NCBI RefSeq assembly: GCF_965363235.1
Contig: NC_134844.1
Location: 91,350,664-91,414,663, forward strand
DNA: 64,000 bases
Source of the DNA: Mytilus galloprovincialis
Taxonomy: Eukaryota; Mollusca; Bivalvia; Mytilida; Mytilidae
Direction: 5' to 3'
Shown here: in pieces, positions 47,876 to 58,518 of the stretch
Layout of the letters: each line of letters starts with the position of its first letter
How positions within the stretch are numbered: position 1 is the stretch's first letter
Translations under genes and position numbers: made by a program
Notes under the pieces: model-generated
The model's database searches: none
Told to the model about the DNA's origin: nothing
Seen by the model: only the letters and a program-made list of their open reading frames with translations

Positions 47876-48796
47876 CATTTGAGACATTCAAAACACAAAT
47901 GACCAATCTCACAAAATATAAATGAACATTTGTTTTTATCCTGTATTAACCAAACAGAACCAAGTTGCCAGTATATATAGAAAGTTGAATGTGGACAGTA
48001 TACACAGAAAAACATGTAAATTATTTGTTTACCATCTTTGATAAAAGAACATTATCTTGGCATGTAAGTTGTTATGGAGTTTGTTCATAAAGATCTGCTT
48101 TATTAAGTCTGAATTTATCAAATAAATATTTAATATTTTTGTTTACAGTGTGAAGAAATTATGAAATTATAATAAATCAAGAAGGCACACAATGATTTCA
48201 TATTTTTATTATTGTGCCAAAAATTTCTGACATTCTGATTTACATGATTTTGTTTCAAACTTTTTAAGTCGTCCGGAGTTATTCCCCTTTAAGTTAATTT
48301 CATTCCCAAAAATCACTTGCTGAAATGATCTTTTGTATCTGAATAAAAATATCACTCATTGAACATGTTGAAGTGATTTAAAATCTTCAGAAGGTCCAAT
48401 TTTCAAACCACGCAAGTACTTATATTTCTATCGAGAGTACATATTTTTTTCAACGTCAAAATGTAGTTTAAATGTTGAAGTTTATTGGAAAAATATTCAC
48501 AGTACCAGCAAAAATCTTATAAACTCCCCAGACTATAAATATTTCAAGACTATTTTTAGTCATTTTCAAGTAATTTTTGCAAATTCCTTTATTTTGTCAA
48601 TGTTTACAGTGTTTCCCACCATATCTTTGGAAAACCATGTAGTTTAGGAACAATCTCTCAAAATTACAACGAGCTACAAATTGGGGGAAGTTCAAATTTT
48701 CAAGTTTTTGTACCTATAGCTATGTTTCTAAGCAAAAATAAAAAATCACTCAAATAAGTGATTTTAAAAATCACTTGTACAAGTAACTCCCCTGAC

Positions 48797-48925
48797 TGAA
48801 TATATTTAGCTTTTAAGAAGTGAGCTAACACCGCCGCCTCCGCAGCCTCCGCCGCCTCCGGATCACTATCCCTATGTCGAGCTTTCTGCAACATGTGCAA
48901 CAAAAGTTGCAGGCTCGAAAAAAAA
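48797..48925 (+). mobile_element. Family B 3' end fragment
   Basis: tttagcttttaagaagtgag, then gccgcctccg, tatgtcgagctttctgcaac and gttgcaggctcgaaaaaaa: the terminal CCG tract and hairpin without the AGGTCA units. Confidence 0.7.
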
Positions 48926-49189
48926 TAGACAGTTTTTAAACACAATTTATTTAACAAAAAATGTTTAAAAAAGATATTAAATATTTGTTCAAAAAGCTGC
49001 ATGTACATTTGTAATTATATAAATGCTTCCAGTGTTAGTCTAATGATGGCTATTTTTCAAAATTTAAACCATTTTTGAACCAAAATATTAAAAGAGTTTT
49101 TTCCTGAGGTGTCCCGTGATACTCATGATACTCATTTTTGACTTCATGTGAAACACAAAATGCACATCTGATTATGGCTAGACCGTAAG

Positions 49190-49550
49190 GAACATTCAGT
49201 GAAAGTTAAGAAGTACGCCCAGTAGTTTCAGAGGAGAGGTTTTTTATTTGTTGGCAAACATTGGTGGCCTTTGGCTGTTATCTGCTCTTTGGTCCGGTTG
49301 TTGTCTCTTTGACATATTCCCCATTTCCATTCTCAATTTTCATGATTTTATGATGAACGAATAGTGTAAAATTGTCTATAAGAGGCATTAACTTCTTGAG
49401 GGGTCAATTGACAATTTTGGTCATATAACTTTTTTGTAGATCTTACATTGCTGAACATTTTTATATTTATCTTCAATAATATTCAAGATTAAAGATTATA
49501 GCCAAAAACTGCAAAATTTACTTAAAATTACAAATTTAGTGACAGCAACA
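49190..49550 (+). mobile_element. Fragment of the AACAAGAACTAGAGG-type repeat
   Basis: cagtagtttcagaggagagg, gaggggtcaattgacaattt and a ...tagatcttacattgctgaac block match units seen at 6650-6900. A short insert at 49258-49340 (ggtggcctttggctgttatc, then ggttgttgtctctttgacat) is another common mussel motif. Confidence 0.55.
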
Positions 49551-50225
49551 GTGGCAGATGTGGGGGTGGGGGGATTGGATTTAATTTGAAAACGAGCGCA
49601 TGGACTTCTATTTTTTAAAACGACATTTTGTTTCATTTTGCAGGGAGATTATAAGGACCAAATTTTATAAAACTGTAAATAGTGCAATTTTATTAATTTT
49701 GATAAATATACATTTGTACAGCAAAAATGACGTTTTTTTCTCAATTCATGACCATTTGATAAATATGAGTTATTTCTGAGAAAAAAAATCCATATATATT
49801 TTCTTAGGATGCTTATAAAATACAGAAATTACAAATTATTTAACAAAAAACAATTTGTGTTTATCTTTTAAAAAAAAAAAGTTATGACTTTATTTCGAAA
49901 GGAAAAATACCGCCACAAATCCGAATTTTAAGCAAATATACAAAATTTTTATCTCATTTTACTCAAAAAGTAGCACATGAAGGTATATTTTTTATTACAT
50001 ATTTGATTTAATCAGGCAGAAAATAGCCTATATGGAAATTTCATCGAACTGTAAATACGGGATCAAAACTATCGTATGCCCTTAATATGCATGATCGAAC
50101 CCCTTGATGCAAAACTGTAATTGTACATACATGTACATTGTATATGAATATATGCAAACTTAAGCTTCATGTTTTTTGAACATATGAACTCAAAATAATA
50201 TAAGAATACTACGTTTTTTTTAACC
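49551..50225. other. Unassigned sequence
   Basis: AT-rich, with several A or T runs. No gene and no repeat was recognised apart from a G-rich stretch near 49555-49575. Confidence 0.4.
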
Positions 50226-50768
50226 CCAATTCAATCATGTGATAACTTATAAGAATACTACTTTGCTTTATACTCCAATCATGTGATAAGAATACTACGT
50301 TGTTTTATACCCCAATCATGTGATAAGAATACTACGTTGTTTTATACCCCAATCATGTGATAAGAATACTACGTTGTTTTATACCCCAATCATGTGATAA
50401 GAATACTACGTTGTTTTATACCCCAATCATGTGATAAGAATACTACGTTGTTTTACACCTCAATCATGTGATAAGAATACTACGTTGTTTTATACCCCAA
50501 TCATGTAATAAGAATACTACGTTGTTTTATACCCCAATCATGTGATAAGAATACTACGTTGTTTTATACCCCAATCATGTGATAAGAATACTAAGTTGTT
50601 TTATACCCCAATCATGTGATAAGAATACTACGTTGTTTTATACTCCAATCATGTGATAAGAATACTACGTTGTTTTATACCCAATCATGTGATAAGAATA
50701 CTACGTTGTTTTATACCCCAATCATGTGATAAGAATACTACGTTGTTGTATACCCGAATCATGTGATA
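50226..50768. repeat. 37-bp minisatellite
   Basis: Fourteen to fifteen units of gtgataagaatactacgttg, ttttataccccaatcat, nearly identical. The period is 37 bases (for example 50281 to 50318). Units are directly adjacent, with no spacers. Confidence 0.95.
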
Positions 50769-51182
50769 TTGGTCAATGCGGACAAATAATTTTGTTGTAC
50801 AAGTCAGCATGAGGTATCAAAACTACTGAAATCTTGTTATGTATCAATATTTTGAATAAACGGAGGGCATGATGGCACCTTAAATTTATGCGAACAAAAA
50901 TTTGTTGTTATTGTATTGTACATTGAATCTAACACAAAAATATGGCTGATTTACTATGCATGTATACATGGTATATAGATTAACAAATTAAAGTGCACAT
51001 ATGGTCAGTTTTGGTCAATGCGGTCAAATCATTTTGTTGTTCAAGTCAACATGAGGTATCAAAACTACTGAAATTGGATAATGAAAAACATCCAGGGGAT
51101 ACACCAGAGAGTGAGGAGAACTTGCTTCTTGCAAGACACTTTCCGTGAAAACAATTAGATATATGAAAACAACATTTTGTTT

Positions 51183-51187
<5 letters not shown>

Positions 51188-51214
<27 letters not shown>
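51188..51214. repeat. Poly-T tract
   Basis: A run of about 27 T residues. It may be an old poly-A tail on the minus strand, but no element was recognised next to it. Confidence 0.7.
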
Positions 51215-51216
<2 letters not shown>

Positions 51217-51326
51217 TGGGGCATTTGCCTCATTTGCCTCAATGTAGTACGGCCCTGCATACATTGATAGTGGTTCTTCCCATGGATAGAAACAAGTGTT
51301 CAGACAAGCTTTTTATAAAAAACCAG

Positions 51327-53415
51327 GTGCTCCGCAGGGCGCAGCTTTATACGACCGCAGAGGTCGAACCCTGAACAGTTGGGGCAAGTATGGACAAAAC
51401 ATTCAAGCATGATACAGCTCTGAATTTGGATTGTGATCAAATTTTTGACATTACATGGTTTTTTTTACACAAAACAAATGCCAAGATTTTACAAATCAAT
51501 TAAAGATTTCTTCTTCAAACTTTTTAAATCTAAAATTAAATAGTTGACACAGCATAGGTTTCTGACACAGAATGAATGTGGTCTAATGAACTTAAAAGGG
51601 TTTTTTTGCCTTTGAGCAAATCACTATGCTGTTGAATATTAATCCTCTCAAAAAAATGTTTGAAGAAATTTTCTTTTTATTTATGAAATCTGAAATGAGA
51701 AAAATTTAACCCCCCCTTTTTTTTCACATCCCCGTTTCCCTTTTTCAAAACTGATATCAATTCAAATTTCTAATGGAGTTTGCAACAATAACTACTCATT
51801 TAAATACATCATAAAATATTAAGATGTAAAAAAACTGCTTGTTATCACTGAATGGTAAAGATTATTTAAATTTATCAGTTGGTAGTAAAAAGTGTATATA
51901 CATTGTATATTGTATATAAGAAAGATTTAAGTTGATTCTGGACAAAGAAAGATAACTCCAATTAAAAAAAATTCTTGCTATTGCACAAATAGGATATTTC
52001 TTGCTTACTATTCTGGACAAAGAAAGATAACTCTAATTAAAAAAAAATTTGCTATTTCACAATATTGTGCAATTAGATATTTCTTGCCATTGCACAATAC
52101 TGTGCAATTGAAAAGACTTGCTATTGCACAATACTTAATATAATAATTTTAGATCCTGATTTGGACCAACTTGAAAACTGGGCCCATAATCAAAAATCTA
52201 AGTACATGTTTAGATTCAGCATATCAAAGAGGCCCAAGAATTCAATTTTTGTTAAAATCAAACTTAGTTTAATTTTGGACCCTTTGGACTTTAATGTAGA
52301 ATTTGAAATTTGAAAACAGGACCAAAAATGAAGAATCTACATACACAGTTAGATTTGGCATATCAAAGAACCCCAAGGATTCAATTTTTGATGAAATCAA
52401 ACAAAGTTTAATTTTGGACCCTTTGGACCTTAATGTAGACCAATTTGAAAACTGGACCAAAAAAACTTCAATAATCAAGAATCTAAGTACATTTTTAGAT
52501 TCAACATATCAAAGAACCCAACCGATTCATTTTTTGTCAAAATCAAACTAAGTTTAATTTTGGACCCTTTGGACCTTAATGTAGACCAATTTGAAAACGG
52601 GACCAAAAGTTGAGAATCTACATATACAGTTAGATTCGGCATATCAAAGAACCCCAATTATTCAATTTTGATGAAATCAAACAAAGTTTAATTTTGGACC
52701 CTTTGGGCCCCTTTTCCCTAAACTGTTGGGACCAAAACTCCCAAAATCAATACCAACCTTCCTTTTATGGTCATAAGCCTTGTGTTTAAATTTCATAGAT
52801 TTGTATTTACTTATACTAACATTATAGTGCGAAAACCAAGAAAAATGCTTATTTGGGTCCCTTTTTGGCCCCTAATTCCTAATCTGTTGGGTCCTAAACT
52901 CCCAAAATAAATACCAACCTTCCTTTTGTGGTCATAAACATTGTGTTTAAATTTCATAGATTTCCATTTACTTAACCTAAGGTTATTGTGCAAAAACCAA
53001 GAAAAATGCTTATTTGGGCCCTTTATTGGCCCCTTATTCCTAAACTATTGAAACCAAAACTCCCAAAATCAATCCCAATCTTTCTTTTGTGGTCATAAAC
53101 CTTGCGTCAAAATTTCATAGATTTCTATTAACTTAAACTAAAGTTATGGTGCGAAAACCAAGAAAATGCTTATTTGGGCCCTTTTTGGCCCCTTATTCCT
53201 AAAATGTTGGGACCAAAACTCCCAAAATCAATACCAACCTTCCTTTTATGGTCATAAACCTTCTGTTAAAATTTCATAGATTTCTATTCACTTTTACTAA
53301 AGTTAGAGTGCGAAAACTAAAAGTATTCGGACGCCGGACGACGACGACGACGCAGACGCCAACGTGATAGCAATATACGACGAAAATTTTTTCAAAATTT
53401 GCGGTCGTATAAAAA
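51327..53415 (+). mobile_element. Family A element, copy 5 (longest)
   Basis: Starts ggtgctccgcagggcgcagc, then ttatacgaccgcagaggtcg. It includes an internal partial repetition of the 5' part near 51480-51580, three to four 130-bp units and four 170-bp units. It closes with a (GAC)n tract near 53333-53352 and a terminal hairpin ending aaaatttgcggtcgtataaaa. It is non-coding. Confidence 0.75.
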
Positions 53416-53732
53416 TACTTGTTTACAAAAAAGTGGACAAACAGCAGCGCCGCCTAGTGTCTAAAAACTATTGAACAGTTCAATGTTTTACTGTCTTCTA
53501 ACTTTCAAATTTGGTTTCACAAATATTTTTACCTTGAAGAAAATAAAATTACTCAGTTAAATGTTCAATTGAAAATATCTTCTCAGTCATTGTTCCGAAC
53601 ATTAATACAAAGAAGGAGAGATATGGAAACCCGGAAATATGTCAAACTGTAAAAAATATTTTTAAAATCACCTAAAATGAATGTGTCATTTCTTCACCCG
53701 AGTCAGATATAACAGAAATATTAAAAACTTAC

Positions 53733-53830
53733 CCTTTACAGCCATTGAAATGACGTCTTCTTGGTGAAAAAAAATTGTTTGCAGTCTGTCGATAGCAGTT
53801 TAGATTCCGAGAAGAGCAGGAAGTTTTTGT
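53733..53830 (-). other. Candidate non-coding first exon of the ankyrin gene
   Basis: On the minus strand the sequence ...gacgtcatttcaatggctgt, aaagg ends at a strong donor gtaagt. If joined directly to 28355, all three frames stop within or just after the exon, so it would be 5' untranslated. It would carry a short upstream frame starting MAVKG. The upstream edge is arbitrary, and no TATA box is visible. The link to the ankyrin gene is inference from strand and position, with a first intron of about 25 kb. Confidence 0.35.
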
Positions 53831-54057
53831 CAAAACGAGACACTGAATAACGGTATAAGAACAAGTCGGACCAAGAAAACTCGGACCAGTTTTAAAGAAA
53901 CTCGGATTCGGTTGACAGACAAATCGGACCCGTTTGAAACACTGATTTGACCGATTTAAAGGCAATTCTTTTCAAAAACAACTAGGAGCAATGGAAAACA
54001 CTGATTGGGTCCATTTAAGAACGATTCTGAGTGGTTGATTCAGGCGGAGGGGGTACG

Positions 54058-54187
54058 CAGTGGCGTTCCAGCCATTTTAAAAAGGGGGAGGGTCCCAATC
54101 CAGAGTAAAGGGGGGTTCCAACTATATGCCCCCATTCAAATGCATTGATCGGCCAAAAAAAAGGGGACCCCCCTGGATCCGCCACTG
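54058..54187. mobile_element. MITE with CAGTGGCG ends
   Basis: cagtggcgttccagccattt at the left and ccctggatccgccactg at the right form inverted ends. The interior has a G-rich block and cattcaaatgcattgatcgg. Related pieces lie at 35165 and 47625. Confidence 0.7.
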
Positions 54188-54435
54188 GTACTTTACGGTA
54201 GTACGACCCGGTCCACCGTTTCATTGTTTCGATTCGTCTTTTAAACAAGTGTGGTTTGTCTTAAACCTAATCCGAGTTATTTTAAAATGATTTTGACAAA
54301 CTGTCAATGCTTTATACATAAATGTCTATATATAAATTATTATTATTAATTATTATATTATTATGTATTAATCAGTATTATAAAAAGATAAGTCAAACGG
54401 AACCATTGATTCACATGCCAATGAATATTGACTGA

Positions 54436-55190
54436 TTGCTGCAATTCATGAGGATCTTTTCCTTTGTCACCTCCGTGAGTGAGGGTCTGGAATGGGGGAG
54501 GGGTCATTCAGTAGAAACAGGCAAAGTACCATCTGACTGGAACCACGCAAACTGCGTCCCACCTGTATTAAAAAAAAGGGATAAGCTTAGCCCAGGTAAC
54601 TACAGACCTATATCCTGAACATGCATAGCTTGTAAATTACTTGAACATATTCTTGCAAGCAGCATGATGCATCGTCTAGAAATCAATAACACACTTTATG
54701 AATTCAGTACAACATAGATTTAGGGCAAATCGATCATGTGAGTCCAAGTTATCTCTCTGATTCATGAACTATCACAAAACAATGACAAGAACATACAAAC
54801 AAATCTCATAATCATGGATTTTACTAAAGCTTTTGACAACTGGGTACCACACAAAAGATTAATATACAAAATGAAATACTTTGGCATATCAGAACAAATG
54901 ATAAACTGGATAGAATACTTTCTTTTAAACAGAGCTCGAACAGTACTTTTAGAAAACATGACTTTGTCATCTTCAAAAATACCAGTCATATCGGTTGTCC
55001 CACAGGGTACAGTGCTAGGACCTATACGTTTCCTTATTTACATAAATGACCTTCAAGAATACATCCAGCATAGCAACATCAGACTCTTCGCAGATGACAG
55101 CTATAATTTACAGACAAATTAAATCCCTAAACGACTGCCTCAAGCTTCAAACCATTAAAGACTGGAACATCCGACATAACTAAAACACCA
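54436..55190 (+). pseudogene. Non-LTR retrotransposon reverse transcriptase remnant
   Basis: Pieces in different frames read like the reverse transcriptase of a jockey/CR1-like LINE. GKVPSDWNHANCVPPVLKK, then LSPGNYRPIS, ends at a stop (to 54618). A damaged TCIACKLLEHILASS segment follows. Then an open stretch (54814-55122) has MDFTKAFDNWVPHKRL, the VPQGTVLGP turn, IYINDL and FADD, the last being the catalytic Asp pair. SLNDCLKLQ follows in another frame. Stops and frameshifts show it is dead. The endonuclease and 3' tail are not seen. Confidence 0.88.
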
Positions 55191-55534
55191 CTACAGAAAC
55201 CTTCAAGGATTAACTCACTCACGATGTGCTCATTGATACCTATCTACACCTGAACATGCTGAAGTAAACAGGCAATCATGATTTAATCTTAAATTAAAAG
55301 TAAAATAAAAAAAATTATGTAACGTGTAACCAGGCGTTTATATCTTAAACGAACGTTCCAGTAAATACTTGGATCTAAGTTGTCCACAAACAATACGGCA
55401 ATATTAAAAACTACAACCATCTACGTTATGCACAATGAACTAAAATATACACACCGACTCTTTGTCGATATAAAGTAACAACGGACAATTATATATATAC
55501 AAATATAGAACAATAAAACAGCCTGTCCGGAAGA

Positions 55535-56403
55535 TGGGACGGTATGTCACTATAAGACAATGTGGCTGGTACAGCTTGTCCTCCGAATGGGACAGTCTGT
55601 TACTACTAGAAAGTGCAGCCTGGTACAACTTGTCCTCCGAGTGGGACAGTCTGTCACTACCAGACAGTGCGGTCTGGTACAACTTGTCATCCGTCAATCC
55701 TGTAAACGTGTACGTCCACTTTGTACCCAGTACAAAGTGTCCTGTGAATATAAAGGCTCTTCTAGCACTTAATATATCCGACGTACGCTCGGTTGAAGGC
55801 TGACAGCTCATTGACAGCCAACCGACAGCCTCGAGTGCCGTTTCTCACTCTCTTATATACCCGTGGTCAATTTGATTATTTGCTGGATAGGGGTGTTCTC
55901 TATGTTACCCTAACGGAGCATAGAGAGTCCTTTACGATCACCCCATTAACTTTCGACCCGGCCACTTATTTTCCCGCCAAACGTCTAAATCTATGTAACT
56001 CTCTCTCTCAAGCGTAAACCATGTATTGCTACACTAAAATTCTAATTCTAATGCAACAACGTTTGTAACGTTCATTTTGATTGGATAACGTCACTTTCTT
56101 ACATGGCATCAATTGACAATTGATGCTATGCGACGTAAGCGCAAGCGCAGACGGCATATGACAAATTTTAACGTTGTTTTCTGTCAGTTTCATTAGAATG
56201 GAGATAACAATATTGTATTTTAAGCTCCGACGGCATCAATTGGGGATTTGATGGTCGCAAATACCCGTTTACTGTCTCCGCTAACGCGTTGCCAGTAAAC
56301 TTAATTTGCGACCATCAAATCCCCAATTGATGCCGTCGGAGCTTAAAATACAATACAGTTATCTCCTAACTGATTGTAACCTTAACTACCAATAAACATT
56401 ACA
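55535..56403 (-). mobile_element. LTR of Gypsy-type element (3' LTR), with insertion
   Basis: It matches 58078-58518 (for example cgagtgccgtttctcactct near 55832 and 58271, and the edge sequence TGTAATGTTTATTGG on the minus strand). It contains three units of about 54 bp (tggtacaacttgtcctccga) near 55565-55700. A palindrome-ended element of about 320 bp is inserted at 56049-56368. The outer edge near 55535 is uncertain. Confidence 0.75.
56049..56368 (+). mobile_element. Palindrome-ended element, copy 2 (inside the LTR)
   Basis: Leader atgcaacaacgtttgtaacg, then tttgattggataacgtcact. The palindrome at 56200-56366 has arms of about 75 bp around tctccgctaacgcgttgc (56275-56292). The other LTR lacks it: ...gattctaattgattgtaac at 58480 is the empty site, so insertion after the LTR formed is directly visible. 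Confidence 0.85.
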
Positions 56404-56515
56404 TAACCCACGCCTCAATCTACATGCGTCCCGCATGATACATTTAAAATTGCAAAATTTATTTCAACAACATTTATACACAATCTAAACTTTACTTATT
56501 TACATAATCAGCCAA

Positions 56516-57484
56516 TCAGGCTGGTCTCTTACTCTCGTGAAGACCATTGCCCTTCTCCAATCTCGCTGAGGCACACTTCCTTTTCATTGGGCGTTTGTTC
56601 CGAGTGCACTTATTGCTACCAGCAACATATGTCCTAACCATGCTAACGTCGGATTCCAAACCAGACCAATAGAAAGACTGACGTATTTTCTCTATAGTTT
56701 TATGTATACCTAGGTGACCTGCACATTTTGTCTCATGACAGCATTGTAAAACTTGCTTACGCTCAGACATTGGAATTACCGCTTGTAATTTGACAACGTT
56801 CAGTTCACGGTCCATGTGGCGTCTAACTACTACATCACCATGAACTTCTAAACAACCAAACTGACTCCATAATGACCTTAGAGAATATCCTTTATTTGAT
56901 ACCTCATTGTAATGTGGCCTTTGACCCTCCGTCAGCCACCGCTCAACACGTTTAAGGTCCGAGTCATTCGATTGTAACTCATTTAAAGTCAAGTCTTTAC
57001 CTATGTCTGACATCTTACTTGTAACTATATTCACCTGACTTTGTTCTCTCTTAGAACACTCACGGTCCGTCTTTGACCGTCTGTCTGATGTGAACCTACA
57101 CAGTTTTCTGTTTCTAATTTGAATACCTTGAAAAAGTAAAGGGACCTTTAAGTTATCGATGTGTAATATGCTAGTTGACACGTCAATCAGGCACTTATTT
57201 TTCTTCAAAAAGTCTAAACCTAGAATACCATCGACTTGTAGGTCAGCTACAACGGCCTCTGAAGTAAGTTTCTTTTGACCAAAATCAAGTATAAAATTAC
57301 CTTTCCCCCGAGGGTTTAAAGACTTGTCACTGACTGACTTAATCTCTGACCTAATTTCATTTAAATGGGGCCTACACAAGTGAGGAATTGAATCATACAC
57401 TCTTGTAGAAACTAACGTTAGTGTAACTCCAGTATCCACCACAAACTTAGCTGGTACATCTTGAATGTTTAACTCGACAAACAT
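56516..57484 (-). pseudogene. Collapsed Gypsy pol: protease joined to integrase zinc domain
   Basis: One open frame of 322 codons. The start is a retropepsin-like aspartic protease with the active-site motif VVDTG near residue 16 and a LGLDFL stretch near 93. A linker follows, then the integrase zinc-binding domain (HETKCAGHLGIHKT, then FYWSGLESDV, then YVAGSNKC). The first Cys of the expected CxxC pair is Ser. Reverse transcriptase and RNase H, normally between protease and integrase, are absent, as is the integrase catalytic core. The element is therefore an internal deletion relic. It continues the gag relic at 57550. Confidence 0.85.
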
Positions 57485-57549
57485 TCCTGCGTCCGCTGAT
57501 GCTGAAACAACAGCGCCTTTGTCATTATTTCAAGACTTAAGTTCAGACT

Positions 57550-58076
57550 TTAATGTTTTAACCGTACCGTCCGTATCAAAATCATTCTGATTTGTTTCCT
57601 CCGTACTTGGTATCTGAATATCATGGGACAATCTCTCGCAAAATGTCCTATTTCTCCACAATTAAAACAGGGACCACACCTTTTTACTTTACTTTGTGTG
57701 CTTTTTATCTTCCCCCGCGGTTGGAACTTTCTTTGGGACTTTAAATCTTTAATCTCTTTTGTTATGGCCAGTAAATCATTCTCAATCGTCTGCATCCATG
57801 TCGTCATTTGTCCCATAGAAACAGCCGTGTCAGGACCATCTGGTGTTTCTGTCCGTTCGTCACTAGAAGTCTGTCCTAAATGACCCATACTGTTCAGTGT
57901 TTTGCTCTCAGCCGTGTTATACGCTTCAAGCTCAACTGCCAACCGTATAGCATCGTGAAGACCTTTTGGACGAGACTGTTTAATTCTGAGTCTCATTTTG
58001 GAGTCTACTTACGCATCCATAAATTGTTCTTTGGCGAGCGTGTCCCTTAATTCTAACGGAGCAGTCGGGTAGGCCA
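57550..58076 (-). pseudogene. Gypsy gag relic with zinc knuckle
   Basis: The frame at 57996-57550 has MRLRIKQSRPKGLHDAIRLA near its start and a CCHC knuckle CFNCGEIGHFARDC near residue 113. Upstream, AYPTAPLELRDTLAKEQF continues the same frame to about 58076, interrupted by one stop (TAA after MDA). The N-terminal half of gag and the primer-binding region are missing, because LTR sequence joins directly at about 58077. The frame breaks again before the protease. Confidence 0.85.
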
Positions 58077-58077
58077 G

Positions 58078-58518
58078 ACTGTCACTACCAGACAGTGCGG
58101 TCTTGTACAACTTGTCCTCCGAGTGGGACAGTCTGCTATGTCAATCCTGTAAACGTGTACGTGTACTGGGTACAAAGTGTCCTGTGAATATAAAGGCTCT
58201 TCTAGCACTTAATATATCCGACGTACGCTCGGTTGAAGGCTGACAGCTCATCGACAGCCAACCGACAGCCTCGAGTGCCGTTTCTCACTTTCTTATATAC
58301 CCGTGGTCGATTTGATTATTTGCTGGATAGGGGTGTTCTCTATATGTTACCCTTATGGAGCATAGAGAGTCCTTTACGATCACCCATTAACTTTCGACCC
58401 GGCCACTTATTTTCCCGCCAAACGTCTAAATCTATGTATCTCTTTCTCAAGCGTAAACCATGTATTGCTTCACTAAGATTCTAATTGATTGTAACTTTAA
58501 CTACCAATAAACATTACA
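58078..58518 (-). mobile_element. LTR of Gypsy-type element (5' LTR, truncated)
   Basis: About 440 bases matching the lower LTR. The outer edge at 58518 begins TGTAATGTTTATTGG on the minus strand. The inner end runs straight into gag at about 58077, so the rest of the LTR, the primer site and the gag start were deleted. Confidence 0.75.

Larger units (their letters stand above)
45555..48790. repeat. Scattered near-palindromic 22-mers
   Basis: Copies of aaatcacttgtacaaatgat (plus tt) and related atttaaaatcactgcacaga-type modules cluster at 45594-45725, 46955-46985, 47110-47275, 47405-47500, 48305-48375 and 48745-48785. Each 22-mer is almost its own reverse complement (AAATCAYTTGTACAARTGATTT). 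Spacing is irregular, unlike a minisatellite. A pearl-like element and a MITE-like fragment lie between clusters. Confidence 0.75.

Noticed and set aside
50226..50768. CRISPR-like array of 37-bp repeats
   Set aside because: Units are directly adjacent with no unique spacers, there are no cas genes, and the DNA is animal.
53729..53965. 78-codon minus-strand frame at the candidate first exon
   Set aside because: It runs into the donor site and would stop at once after splicing to 28355. The ankyrin start at 28349 is better supported.
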